From Rhizophagus irregularis (lineage: Eukaryota; Glomeromycota; Glomeromycetes; Glomerales; Glomeraceae), in the NCBI RefSeq assembly GCF_026210795.1, contig NC_089448.1:3286001-3350000 (forward strand): a stretch of DNA of 64,000 nucleotides, written 5' to 3'. The position numbers and the translations under genes were made by a program. The notes under the pieces are model-generated. The model saw only the letters and a list, made by a program, of their open reading frames with translations. It was not told where the DNA came from and made no database searches. Shown in pieces: positions 34,025-45,870 of this stretch; position 1 is the first letter of the stretch; every line of letters starts with the position of its first letter.

Positions 34025-34642
34025 ATGACAGTTATCATGGAAACCTTCTCCGAAAAGTTCAAAGGACAACTGAAGGCTCTCTTACAATTGTGGTTAGAGG
34101 AAAAAGGGGAGTATGAAGAGTTTCACATCACCCCAACGAATTTGTTGCTTTCTGATGCCGAAAGAATCGTTTCTATTGATTTTAAGACGATTCTAGACTA
34201 CGATGAACAAAGCGAAATCGTGCATCGTTGTAAGATAGACCTTCATCACCTGACAAATTACGAGTATCAAAGACCGAATTATCTTGGAGGGAACGAAGAC
34301 GAACTATTGAGGAAATTAACCCGAATGATACGACAGACCACCTTCCGACAGAAAAGCGTTCACGAAAGATTAGAGGTCTATTATTATTTAGGCGAGCTCT
34401 TGTCTCTTCGAGGATGGATGAAGAAGGACTATGGAATCCTTCAAGAACAAGTTGGACAACGATTCGCTAAAGATGTTAAGAAAACTTCTCGGAGAGTTTA
34501 CGAACTCTTCGCGATAAGAGGAGTCCAATGTCTGACTAAAGTCGCCTACATTTGCCCGACGCGTTTAACTAAAATGAGTGAAGGAGACTTTTATGACGAA
34601 TTATTACCGGAAGCTCGACGAATAATGCGCGAAACCTTGTAG
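34025..34642 (+). CDS. Fourth ORF of the retrotransposon, unknown function
   Basis: 205 aa between integrase and the 3' LTR, in the sense direction, starting 62 bases after the integrase stop. Two Met codons occur early (MTVIMETFSEKF). The sequence is hydrophilic and mixed-charge, with predicted helical texture (LKALLQLWLEEKGEYEEFHI; RLEVYYYLGELLSLRGWMKK; KDVKKTSRRVYELFAIRG). It has no signal peptide, no membrane segment, no Cys/His cluster and no envelope-like features. Base composition and codon style match Gag and Pol, and the frame is unbroken, so it looks like a genuine element gene and not captured junk. I do not recognise the family. Possible roles include RNA or particle assembly or a regulatory factor, all conjecture. 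Confidence 0.75.
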   Translation: MTVIMETFSEKFKGQLKALLQLWLEEKGEYEEFHITPTNLLLSDAERIVSIDFKTILDYDEQSEIVHRCKIDLHHLTNYEYQRPNYLGGNEDELLRKLTRMIRQTTFRQKSVHERLEVYYYLGELLSLRGWMKKDYGILQEQVGQRFAKDVKKTSRRVYELFAIRGVQCLTKVAYICPTRLTKMSEGDFYDELLPEARRIMRETL

Positions 34643-34669
34643 AAGGTTCGCAGGGGCTCACCCTTCTTC

Positions 34670-34678
34670 AGGGGGTAA
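34670..34678 (+). promoter_or_regulatory. Likely polypurine tract
   Basis: AGGGGGTAA directly precedes the 3' LTR, the usual place of the plus-strand primer. It is short and contains one T. Confidence 0.55.
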
Positions 34679-35391
34679 TGTCACGGGAATTTTTTATATA
34701 GTTATTCTTATATGATTTATTTTTTTATAGTATATTTTATTTATTTATTTATTTATTTATATTTAGTTTATTTTATTTTTATTTGATATAGTTTATTTAT
34801 ATAGTATAGTTTATTTTATTTATATAGTTTATTTATACAATTTATATATATAGTTTATAGGAAATGTGGCGTATGGCTTGGTGGGAATCAATTATGGCTG
34901 TGATGGGCGATTCGTACAATGGACGATTTGACCGGAAAACGAGTTGTACTTTGGACGATTTGAATAACGGGCGAGTTGGCCAAAGCACTAATCGTCCCAA
35001 ATTTTGAATAATATTTAAGGGAAGAAATTCCGCTGAGGTTTCGGGGAAGTGATTTTTCGATTATTAACACTTAGATAGAACCTTGGGAATATTACAGAGC
35101 GCCGGCAGAGGCAGTAATATTAGGAAATTCTTTTGTAATTGTTAATAAAGAACCCGCCGATCACTCCAATTTTATACATTTCGTTATTGTTTTTATTGTC
35201 AATTTTATTTCCGATTGTTATACATTCAATAAATATACATTGTTTATAAATCTATTGCTAATTGTTGATAAACCCTACCCATTTCCTCACGATTTATTGC
35301 CGATTACTGCCTATTGTTAGTCAAATTCTATAAATTAACCCGTATATATTTCTGTTACTGCCCTCCCGAACTACACAAATCGGTGGTAACA
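34679..35391 (+). repeat. 3' LTR
   Basis: 713 bp, the same length as the 5' LTR. Two differences noticed: CCGCCGATC here versus CCGCCAATC, and GGTGGTAACA versus GGTGATAACA. Confidence 0.92.
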
Positions 35392-35477
35392 CTATCTAAA
35401 AGTGAACGGATATATCCGTAATCCTAGGATATTCACTGAATAACCCATTAGGATCATTCACCGGATCTAAGCTCTAC

Positions 35478-37249
35478 AATCAGGCATCATATTTTATGAA
35501 TTGTTCCTGGGCATCCCTGACGACAAAAATGGTGATCGATAAAGCAACAATCTCATTGGCAGTAATTTTTTAGTCAACAATAATTTTAGTCAACAATAAT
35601 GAATTGTAATCACGACTTTCATTGTAATCGCGAAGGATTTCAAATACAGAAAGCGCCGTACTGGTAGTAGTACACTACTACAGTACATCACTTGAACAAA
35701 TATCATATATGCGGATTCTTCACAGATAAAGGAACTCCTTCATTAGAATATGGATCATTCATTATATTAATACCAAGAACATAATAATTTTTTAACGGTC
35801 TATTGAGCTTTTAAAAAATCGAAAAAATAAGCTTTATTGTGTATTTGTATAAAAATCATTTGCTATGATCTTGTATCAATAAATTTTGAAGAATTATATT
35901 CTAATCAGTATATTGCTGTGTGCTGGTGGTATGACGTGTTTGATTTATAAAGTGAAATCACTAGCATGCAATTTACGCAACCTGCTGTGACAAACGTGTC
36001 CACTCACTTCATTCATGTCCAGAAACAATTATACTTCTTAATAACGAAACAGCCGAAAAGGTTTTTCACTGCATTTTTTTGTCCACATCAAGCCTGATAC
36101 ATAAACGTGTTTACTTGAGGTATAAGTGCTTTCTCATTGCTCAAGCAATTCAAAGTGTAAGATACTACTTTTTTCTCAGCGAAAATTTATTGATCATTTT
36201 CATATAATAGCTTACAGTAATATTGAACATGAACGAAGAGAATAATATGGAACTCGCCTACCCACTTCGATGATATCAAAAACAAGTATCGGTACATTGA
36301 GGTCTACCTGTATTTTTTTGATTACCCATCTTTTATTAGATAAATTGGAGTTTCCTAATAGTCGTCCGTATTTATATTTTTATGGGCAATGTTTGTTTAA
36401 AAGGATAAACTAAAAAAAGTCTATCGGTAGTTTAAAACTGTATACGGGACGTTAGTTCATGGATCAGCCTTGATTTCATTATCAACACGGCTCCGCCGTG
36501 ATAATTTATGGCTTTCCTGAAATAACTATTAACTACTGATTCTTTTCAAACGAATATTATAATAATGTTAAATTCAATTGGTTAAAATCCGTTCGTGCGC
36601 AGAAGCTAGTGAAGCTTAATGAAGTGAGACTCCGCCAATCAAGAGTAATAAAAAAAGCAAAATATTTATATTATATTGGGACGCATTCATATTTTCATAT
36701 TATTATTCATATTATTTATAGGGTGAAGATCAAATATTCCAACTTGCTAAAGTCAATCAGTACTATACTGTAAAAGTGTAAACCGAAAGTTCCTTATCAA
36801 AAATATCGATCAATCATATGATGAAGAAGAAATAAGGTACGTTGAAACCCAGAAATATTAGAATATGACATTCTTCGTTTCTTTAGAATTGGAATCTTGA
36901 TATTCGTCATATTCGTCATATTCGTCATATTCATCGCAAGTGTAAAGCCTTCACCTGATTCACATCAAAAACATTTGATAAATCAATTTATCTTTAATTG
37001 GCACGTAAATACAATATTTATTATTCATATACTTCAAAAATGGATAATTTTTATAAAAATTTCATAAATATATTCTTTTTTATTTATATTATAAATATTC
37101 TTAATACATCAAAATATTAATATCATACATAAATACATATTAAATACTAAATACTATATAATTCTTAATTATTCGTGGAATTTTTTTTTTTAAAAAAAAA
37201 TGAAAATTAATACTTAATTATATTATTTAAAGGAATTATCATACTATTA
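35478..37249. other. Intergenic
   Basis: Holds the inverse copy of the GGCGGAGCCGTG dispersed repeat (36361-36540), a triple ATATTCGTC run near 36900, and, from about 37000, the duplicated 3' flank of the reductase (matching about 23020). No gene is supported. Confidence 0.55.
36361..36540. repeat. Dispersed repeat, inverse copy of 18571-18760
   Basis: CACGGCTCCGCCGTG, GTATACGGGACGTTAGT and GTCGTCCGTATTTATATTTT are the reverse complements of blocks upstream of MIR copy B. Confidence 0.55.
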
Positions 37250-38739
37250 TTATTTTATATGATTTCTTACCTTCATACCCATAGAAGTATATCTTTCACC
37301 AATAATTTCAAAAGAATCAATTATTTGCCTAATTTCAGATAATTCTTCGGAATTAAGTTGAACTTTTGCTGCTTCAAGATTTTCTTCTAAATATTTAATA
37401 CTTCTCGTACCAGGAATAGTAACAATATTATCACTCTATAAGAACGTAAATTATAATTAGCATATTTGTATTAAGAAAGAATAAAATTATTGGTTATATT
37501 TTTACCTGAGCTAGAACCCAAGCCAAACAAAGTTGACCTGCTGTTATGCTTTTTTTACTTGCAAATTCAGCAAATTTATCTGCAAGTTTTAGATTTTTAG
37601 CAAAATTTTCAGGTTGAAAACGAGGATGAGTTCTCCTAACATCTCCCGGTTCAAAATCATCGATAGATCTATATTTTCCCTAAAAATCAATAAAAAAAAA
37701 TATTTATTAATTAAAAATTCGTCTGATAAAAAAAAATTATATCATCAAATATTTAAATGATAAATACTGTTAGGAACCCACGTCCAAGTGAACCATAAGC
37801 TACTATAGTGATACCTAATTCCTTACAAGTCTCCATAATTCCATTTGTCTCAATATCAAGAGACCAAGGACTATATTCGATCTAATAAAGCGTGAATTTA
37901 AGTATATATATATTTTTTTTTCGAAAAAAACAATTTATATATGTATATTTACTTGAACAGCGGCAATAGGGTGAACTTTATGAGCACGTCTAAGAGTTGC
38001 CGCAGAACATTCAGAGAGACCGATATATTTAACTTTTCCTTCTTTAACAAGTTCTGCTAAAGCACCAACAGTATCTTCAATAGGTCTATAAAAAGGTATT
38101 CGATATATTAATTATTTATTTCAACTCTAAAAAAAAAAATAGATTTATTCTTACGTATCAGGATCCACGCGATGTTGATAATAAAGATCGATGCAATCTA
38201 TTCCCAATCTTTTCAGAGAATTATCACAAGCTTTACGAACATATTCAGGTTTACCCGTTACATTTGATGCAATTACATTTAAAACATTTGGATCTCGAAC
38301 TATACCAAACTTTGTACAAATAAAAACATCATCACGACGGTCTTTAAGAACTTTTGAAATGAGAATCTCATTCGCACCACTCCCATACACATCCTTTTTT
38401 ACATTTTTACATAAAAAATAATTATTTGATTTAAAAAAAAAAATCTTTTTATACATTAAAAAATTAGAAAATTTTTTTTAGATACGAACGGAAGTATCCC
38501 AAAAGTTACATCCTAATTCCAATGTTCGATTCAAAACTTTAATATTTTCTTGTTCATCAGATGAACCGTAAAAATCACTCATACCCTTTTATTTAGAATA
38601 GGTTAATTATTAAGAACGTGATCAATTAAAATATTTTTAATTTTTTTTTTTCGATTATTATAAAACATACCATACATCCAAAACCGATTGCAGGAATTTT
38701 TACACCAGTTTTTCCAAGTTCACGAAGATGAAGGGCCAT
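37250..38739 (-). CDS. Aldo-keto reductase, intact copy
   Basis: Seven exons (38739-38671, 38585-38490, 38393-38155, 38085-37953, 37881-37768, 37679-37506, 37435-37250) give about 336 aa, the normal AKR length. It starts [23 protein letters not shown]. The catalytic tetrad can be read: Asp and Tyr in DVYG, Lys in ICTKFG, His in YYQHRVDP. The NADP(H)-binding end is also present ([17 protein letters not shown]). The family reduces aldehydes or ketones in the cytosol with NADPH; the substrate is not predictable. Six exon junctions fit GT-AG; the exon-2 donor needed to join DTS to DVYG is GTTCGT, a weak site also present in the dead copy. The end (MKVRNHIK) may instead be spliced to a further short exon, since GTAAGA occurs there. 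Confidence 0.8.
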
Positions 38740-39009
38740 TTTTACGATTAAGGGATAAAATTTTTAGGAATTTTGTTCATTTAAATAATGGTCAATTTCC
38801 GGGCCGATATAACCGATATGTGCGACCTTATAAATTCCTAGATTACGTAATAGTGTTACCGTGTTGCCGATTATGCTATTATTTACCGTTCATACGATCA
38901 AATTATTAATTAAAAAATTCATATTAACTATTGATATAAATAATTATATTTTAACGAAAAATAAGGATGAACTCATACAGTATATGCAAGAACCCAAAAC
39001 CGTAAAACT

Positions 39010-39400
39010 AGTTTCAAAAGGACGTCTTGTATAAATCTATTGGCCCTTTAGCAGAACTTGTTAAATTGAACATTTGAATGGTCAAAAAAAATCATTAACG
39101 TGCTTATTAAAGTTAATCCAAGGTATTCAAGATATTAATTTATAATTATTGTATATATTCCAATTCTTAATAAATAAAATCTAGTTCATACCTTGCGTTT
39201 CAGGATTCACACGATGTTGATGATAAAGAACGATATAACCTACTGAATCTCCACAAAATTGAACGTTTGATACACTTACTATGCTTGTATATTTATATTA
39301 CCATTTGAATTTCGAATTATACCAAAATTCGTATGTATAACTAAACACTTTATCGCGACGGTCTTTGAAAAGAGAATTTTTTCGCTTCATTTCTCAAAAG
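39010..39400 (-). pseudogene. Aldo-keto reductase fragment
   Basis: Broken pieces matching the middle reductase exons (CCTTGCGTTTCAGGATTCAC, GATGTTGATGATAAAGAACG, GAATTATACCAAAATTCGTA, CGCGACGGTCTTTG) lie upstream of the intact gene, with an inverted scrap GCAGAACTTGTTAAATTGAA at about 39050. They parallel the fragment at 24765-25050. Confidence 0.55.
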
Positions 39401-40254
39401 GTTATAAGGGTCTGTGCTAGAAACTTTTTAGATATCATTACTACTATTGATATTAACAGTATTAGAAATTCATAGTAAATTAGGATAATCTTTGTCTAAA
39501 ATCTAAAGAAATTTAATTATCATAGTGCATAATGATTAATAATCGAATGAAATGCACAATGATTAATAATCGAGTAAAAATTTAATTTAACGCTTGATAT
39601 GAATGATGATTGTTACTAAAAATGTATAAAGTTGGGCGATAACCGACTTAATTATTATTTTTTATTTATTTAATATTTACCTTCTTAAAAAAGTAATTAA
39701 CTGATTTAAAGTAAATAAGGGAAAATTTCTTAACCCGCAAAGTCAAAGTCGTATACCATTGTGAGAAATCTTTTTTTATGACAAATTAATAATATAATGC
39801 ATCAATATATTAAAAAAGTTAAGAAAATTTTGTTATTTAAAATATATAAAATATATTCAAGGGAAAAAAAATATAACTATGACGCTTGTTCAATCACAGT
39901 AATTCGGTCAGATCGAGGAGTAAGCTGAATTTATCATTATCTAACTTTCAAATAATCCCGTTATGAAAGACGGTGGCCTTGAAACTCTAGGGAATTGGAT
40001 CGATCTTGTTTGATATTGATGTCTTGCATCTCCTTCATGAACGCATTATACGAATGTATATATTCGATAGTAAATACTTACAAGTAGCTTTTCCGGGTGC
40101 TCATTTAATGATTTAATGTTGCGACAGCGGCACTAATACGGCCATTACGAGTTTTTGGTATTTTAGACATAAGTTGTAGTTTGCAACTTTGTGATGCTAT
40201 TATTATCACTTTTTACCAAATTATTACAGTATTAAATATTGTTCTAAATTCTTT
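39401..40254. other. Intergenic
   Basis: AT-rich; no gene or clear repeat recognised. Confidence 0.5.
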
Positions 40255-41400
40255 CAGCTCTTGATGAAGGAAAACGTGGGAAAGACAAGGAAGCCACTCC
40301 AAAAGTCATCAGCGCTGATCTTTCTATGGTTTTTAATGATCTTATTTCTGCCTTTACCTTTGTTGATGAATCTAAATTAGGCTAAAAAAAAAAGTAAAAT
40401 AGAGTTAGCCAGCTAAGTGAGCGTAACGTAGTAGTTTCACAGTCTCCCAAAAAGTTGGTGAAAAGCGGCACCTAGTCTCATGATTCATCAAGTGATCTGA
40501 CAAAGACACAGCAATAGGTCATTGCTTCACACCACCAACTTCTCTCCTAGACATCATTAAAATAGACGTAAGGCAGTATCCATTATAGATTTATAGACCT
40601 GCCAGCTCAATAGAGTTGCCGTAACTCCTCTTATCATTGCATCCACTTGTTCTTTTAAATGACCAGGTCCATTGGTTGACTTCACTTGAGTAGGTTAGTC
40701 TAGTCTAACGTTCCTCACCTTTCTATTCTTTCCATACTTCTAAAATTCTTTAAATATCGAAGTTAATGAGCCAAAATTTCAACTCTTGAAGAAGGAAAAC
40801 GTGGGGAAGACAAGGAAGCCACTCCAAAAGTCATTAGCGCTGATCTTTCTTGTCTGATTAAATGGTTTTTAATGATCTTATTTCTGCCTTTACCTTTGTT
40901 GATGAATCTAAATTAGGCTAAAAAAAAAAAGTAAATAGAGTTAGCCAGCTAAGTGAGCGTAACGTAGTAGCTTCACAGTTTCCCAAAAAGTTGGTGAACA
41001 GCGGCACCTAGTCCCATGATTAATCAAGTGATCTGACAAAGACACAGCAATAGGTCATTGCTTCACACCACCAACTTCTCTCCTAGACATCATTAAAATA
41101 GACGTGAGGCAGTATCCATTATAGATTTATAAACCTGCCAGCTCAATAGAGTTGCCGTAACTCCTTTTATCATTGCATCCACTTGTTCTTTTTAATGACC
41201 AGGTCCATTGGTTGACTTCACTTGAGTAGGTTAGTCTAGTCTAACGTTTCTCACCTTTCTATTCTTTTCATACTTCTAAAATTCCTTAAATATCGAAGTA
41301 TGATGACAATAATGAGTCAAAAATTTCAACTCTTGAAGAAGAAAAACGTGGGAGACGAGGAAGCCACTTCATTAGCACTGATCTTTCTTGTCTGATTAGA
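40255..41400. repeat. About 525-547-bp tandem repeat, two copies plus a partial third
   Basis: Units start at CTCTTGA(T/A)GAAGGAAAACGTGG near 40258, 40783 and 41330. The whole unit repeats closely, including GACACAGCAATAGGTCATTG and GTAGGTTAGTCTAGTCTAAC. After a TTTCAG acceptor-like site, the start of unit 1 reads LDEGKRGKDKEATPKVISAD and on to FTFVDESKLG then stop, which looks like a terminal exon. Units 2 and 3 have lost the frame by a short insertion (CTTGTCTGATTA). The parent gene was not found, so the region is scored as repeat. Confidence 0.75.
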
Positions 41401-42207
41401 TGGTATACCCATATTATCTGTTATTCGCGAAAGTAGTGTATTCTTATTTGTACCGTTCACTGCTGGAACTTCTTCGTTACAATAAGCTCGTTCATGAAAA
41501 AAATAATTTATTTGCGTGAAAAAAAAAAGTTTCAATAAGCCCAAGTTTGGTCGTTCACGAAAAAAAGAAATTTATTTGCGTGAGAAAAAATATAAAAAAG
41601 AAAAAGGACTGTATAAATATTTTTTTTTGTTGCACAAACTTAAGTAATATAATTAAAAGCCACAACCTATTTAATATTTTGCGCGTGGTTTCAATTTAAT
41701 CATGATTTTCCAATTTAACAACCGATAATCACAACTCACAAGCCACTGATTCCACTGATTTTATTTATCATAATATCGGATCTTATTTATACAATGTATT
41801 AAAAATATCATTTCGGAATTTCAATAAGTTAAATTAGTCATATTTCAAAATGATCACGGTTATCATTAATAAGGATTTGATCTTTTAAAATAAATAATAT
41901 ATCCGTAAATAATAAATAAAAATCCGATAGTTAGAAAAAATATCGTACTAACGTAGTCAAATTTTATAAAATTCGAAATATTTTAAACTCCTCTACATAC
42001 ATATCTACATACAATGAAACTATCGTCATAAAAATTCTAGAAATGGAAACCGTTATTAAGTCCGAAGTCAAGTTCTATCAAATTTTAATACAATACCATA
42101 TGTCAACTATATCAACAGCATTTTTTTTACTATAATCGACTATAACCATTTATTCATTTTTTTTTTGAGCGAGTAGTGATAGCTCTTCAGTCCTCTTCGG
42201 TCCCTAT

Positions 42208-42405
42208 GGCAGTGTTGGCACTTGGCCGTTTGGCCGGCCAAACTGGCCAAAAAAAATCTTTGGCCGCGGCCAAATGCCAATACAAGTATTAGTATTTTGT
42301 TATTTGGCCAAAATTTGGCTAGGGTTGGCCATTTGCCGTTTGGCCATTTTGGCCGGCCAAACTGGCCAAAAAAATTCTTGGCTGCGGTCAAATGCCAACA
42401 CTGCC
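42208..42405. mobile_element. 198-bp MITE with TGGCC motifs, hAT-like ends
   Basis: GGCAGTGTTGGCA at the left is mirrored by TGCCAACACTGCC at the right. The interior is a string of TTGGCC/GGCCAA palindromic blocks, with GGCCGGCCAAACTGGCCAAA appearing twice. CAGTG...CACTG ends resemble hAT termini. The flanking eight bases (CCCTATGG and CCTATAGG) are similar but not identical, so a target duplication is only suggested. Confidence 0.7.
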
Positions 42406-45400
42406 TATAGGCTTCAACCTGATTAATAGAGTGAGCCAAAATACTTTACAAAATATAACAATAATTATCATCAATCAATCAACCACACTATTCAACTGGA
42501 GCAGGAATATTCATTTACAGTATTGTAAGTGTCAAATTTTTTGTTAATGGTAATATTTTTCTAATACCTCGCTCACGTAAATAATAACTTCTCTGATGAT
42601 CTCGGAATCTTTAACTTACTACATTTAAAATTATTATTGTGCCTACTTTACCTTAACAAGATAATACTTATTTCGACAATACGATATTCTTATTCTTTTT
42701 TAAATGACGATAAAGTGCTGATTTGAAATCGATTGTTAATTTAGGATGTGCCATTAGATGCGTTGAAGTTTATATTATTGACAAAAAGATTCATTAGCAA
42801 AATTTTAACTGCGGGCTGTTTTGGCCTCTTTACAAGTCCTTTAAGCAATCAAATGTTGCAAAAACCAATAATTGTTAATTATAAGTTGATCACATCATAT
42901 CAAAATAGATTAATCCAGTAAATAACAAGTAATAGTTATTTCACGGGAATGTGATGGTAATGAAATTGAGGCTGAATCCGTGAAATAACTAGTTTATACC
43001 ACGGAAACTTTTAAGGATTCGTGGGCGACACCCTGGATACATAATAGGCTTACGACAGGAATACGGAATCGAGTCGATCAACATGATAAAGTTGATCGAG
43101 TTACGATCTTTGAATAATGAATACTATCCAATTTTTAACTACAGATAGACTTTTTAGCTTGTCCTCTTAACTAAATATCATTACATTTCTGCTAAACAAT
43201 CCTAATTACAGACAATGTAAGAAAAATATTACCCTTTTAAACGTTTATTCTGAACATCGGAAGTAGAAATATATTTTTTAATGTTGTACGATACATACAT
43301 TTTGGTAAGAATTTCATCGCACTATTTTTGATAATGATAAAACGTAATTAAAACCGTAATTTTTTATTGACCATTTTTTAATCTTACAATATGACTACGT
43401 TTTCGAAGAATTTAAAAGTTGTAAAGTCACACAATATCGTAAATGTCCTTTTATCAAAAAAGAAAAAAGATATATATATTATTATCGTTAATATTGCTCA
43501 AAATTAAGATAAGATTATAGGTTGCGAAATTACGGCTATATAAGTTGTGGGTGCGAATTGCGAGTTGCGATTGGTAAGGTCTAGTTGCGGCCACATCTCT
43601 ACCATATTCATTATCAATTTCTCCATACCTTCCGCAGTATTACCGCAGCCCAAAATAGAATATAATAAATTCTGCTTAAAAAAATTCAAAACAATTTCCT
43701 AAATGTTTTTATATACGCAAGGCATAGAATCATTTGATTTCTCTAGCGACTAATAAAGGTAAGTACATGGATTTATCCTCCATAAAAGAAAAATCTTTTA
43801 ACCATGTCTTCCATTTGATTATGAGTTGCGACAGTCTTAGTCAAACATATTTTAATTGGCGCGATTATTCAGAGCGGCAAATATATTAATGTAACAAATA
43901 CAGAGAATATTCTGAACGTATGTTTGAGTTTGAATAAATAATCGGTCGGAATTATATAAGAAACCCGCCTATGATTTAATTGAAACGCTAAAACATTAAT
44001 TATCATCCCTTTTCTAAATTTAACGGAATTTTACTATAAAATGTAGTTAATGTAGTTAAAAATATATTATTGTATTTATCATTGTTAGTAAGACCATTAT
44101 AAATAGAAATGAAGTTGTACAAATTCCTTATAAAGTACAGCATGACCAGCATGTTGTGATAAAAGTAACCAAAGTACTCGTTCGATCACCTATATGAATT
44201 CCGATAAATAATAATGCAAATGCAAAGTTATTTTTTTTTCATTCTACATTGTTTTTTCATTATACATTTCCCTTAATTTATTTATTAAATTTTTATTTAT
44301 TTTTTCCATTTATGCAAAATTATTGAACACGTGAGATTTTCGTTGGCATGTTGCAGTCACGAGATCCCAAAAAAAAACATATGCGAAACCATACAATAAT
44401 AATTACGGTATGCTTTTCTTTGAATTTCTAAAAAAAAAAAATTTTTTCAAAATAAAAATAAATCTTTTTTTATTTTCATTTTCCTGTTTGGGTAAAAAAA
44501 ATTTTTTTATTATTATTTTTTTTTTTTTTATAATTTCTATTATTGTCGCTTTTTTGTTCTCCAAATTTGTCACAATTTCCGATAAAATAATAATAATAAT
44601 AATAAGAATAGTTATTTTTACAGTTTTTAAATTTTACAGTATTATTTATTTATTATTTATTATAATTTAAATTCTTCTGCAGGATTCGTTGTAAGTTGTA
44701 AACAGTTGTAACAATTATAACAAGTTAAAAAATGGTTCTACGCTATTCCATGTTTCATTCTCACCCCTTATTCTAAGAATTTTAATTATATATGACACAT
44801 CCCTTACTATATTTTTTTATATTTGAAAGTAAGAAACTCCTAATAAAGTTTAGATATGATTATGTAAAAAAAAATACTCGCTGCACTTCACATGTCATTA
44901 ATTAATTTATTGTTTGTCCACCAAACTATAAATGTTTAATGAAAGAGATGGAAAAAAAAAAATTTTTTTTTTTTTCATTAACTTTTAACGGATAATAATA
45001 TTAAATGCATGCATAGATTATTTTTTTTTAATTAAAATTATTACTAATTATCGTTAATGTATCTCAAAAAAAAAAACGTGGTTGGCTTTTTTCGAATTTT
45101 GTTTCTCGAGTTCTTTATCCAAATTTTTCTTTTTTTTTTGGTAGAATAATAGAATAATTTTTTGTAAGATTTTTGATAGGATAATATGGAGGATAATATG
45201 GAGGATAAAAATTGCAATTATAACAAGCGTTTAATAATATCTGATATGGATAATAAAAAATTGCGATTATAACAAACGCATAATATGAAAAATAAAAAAT
45301 TGCAATTATAAAAAACGCTCTAAAAATTTTTTTTAAATATATTTTTTTTCGTTATCGTTACGCTCTTTGAAAGTTCGCGAGTAAATGTATAAAAATATAT

Positions 45401-45870
45401 ATATAATGCATTTTGTTAAGGTAATAAAAAAAACATTTTATTCTCGTAAAAAAAAAAAAAAAAGATAATGCAAAAACAAATGCTAAATTTAATGTTAATA
45501 ATGAATATAAAAAAATAATAATTATGCTAAAGATAAAAAAAAAAGCGTTCTTTTGTTCAAAAGTCACAAAAGTCACATATATATAATATTACCCATATAT
45601 ATTATTATACAAGGTGTTTCTAAAAAAAAAATAAAAAAACACGAGAAAACCCAACGCTCACAAGTAAATTTTTTACAAGAAAAAAAATAAATAAATTAAT
45701 TAATTAATAAAATAAAATAAAATTATACACTGTATAAAAAACACCTTTTTATGTATAGAAAATTTTAAATCAAATGTACAAAAGAACGCGTTAAAATAAA
45801 TTAAATTTCTTTCTTTTCAAATTTTACATAATTATTTTTAAAAACTGTACATTCTAAGTACATTTCTAGA
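42406..45870. other. Intergenic, partly homopolymer-rich
   Basis: 42935-43200 holds a diverged copy of the dispersed repeat. 44400-45620 is dominated by long A and T runs with AT-rich triplet repeats (for example AATAATAATAAT near 44590); frames there are low-complexity artefacts. A TTGCG-rich stretch at 43520-43600 has no clear meaning. Confidence 0.55.

Larger units (their letters stand above)
27071..35391 (+). mobile_element. Full-length Ty3/Gypsy-order LTR retrotransposon
   Basis: Two 713-bp direct LTRs (TGTCACGG...TAACA) enclose Gag, protease-RT-RNaseH, integrase and a fourth ORF. RT-RNaseH before integrase is the Ty3/Gypsy order. Flanks read CTAT before 27071 and CTAT after 35391, a likely 4-bp target duplication. 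By eye the LTRs differ at two positions only (about 27549/35157 and 27778/35386), so insertion was recent. All four ORFs are intact in length. One catalytic residue in RNase H is unusual (see the polyprotein entry). Coding composition is clearly less AT-rich than host DNA. Confidence 0.92.
26526..35477. mobile_element. Older inverted-repeat element split by the LTR retrotransposon
   Basis: GTAGAGCTTAGATCCGG at 26526 is mirrored by CCGGATCTAAGCTCTAC ending at 35477. Inside both ends are further inverted matches (ATATTCACTGAATA; AACGGATATATCC versus ATCCGGATATCC). Removing the retrotransposon leaves an element of about 630 bp rich in ATCCGGAT and TTCAGTGAATAT motifs. No coding capacity is visible. 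Confidence 0.6.

Noticed and set aside
42140-42439. Mirrored ORFs on both strands
   Set aside because: Produced by the palindromic GGCC-rich MITE.
44410-44670. Phe/Ile/Lys-rich ORF
   Set aside because: Homopolymer and AT-triplet artefact.
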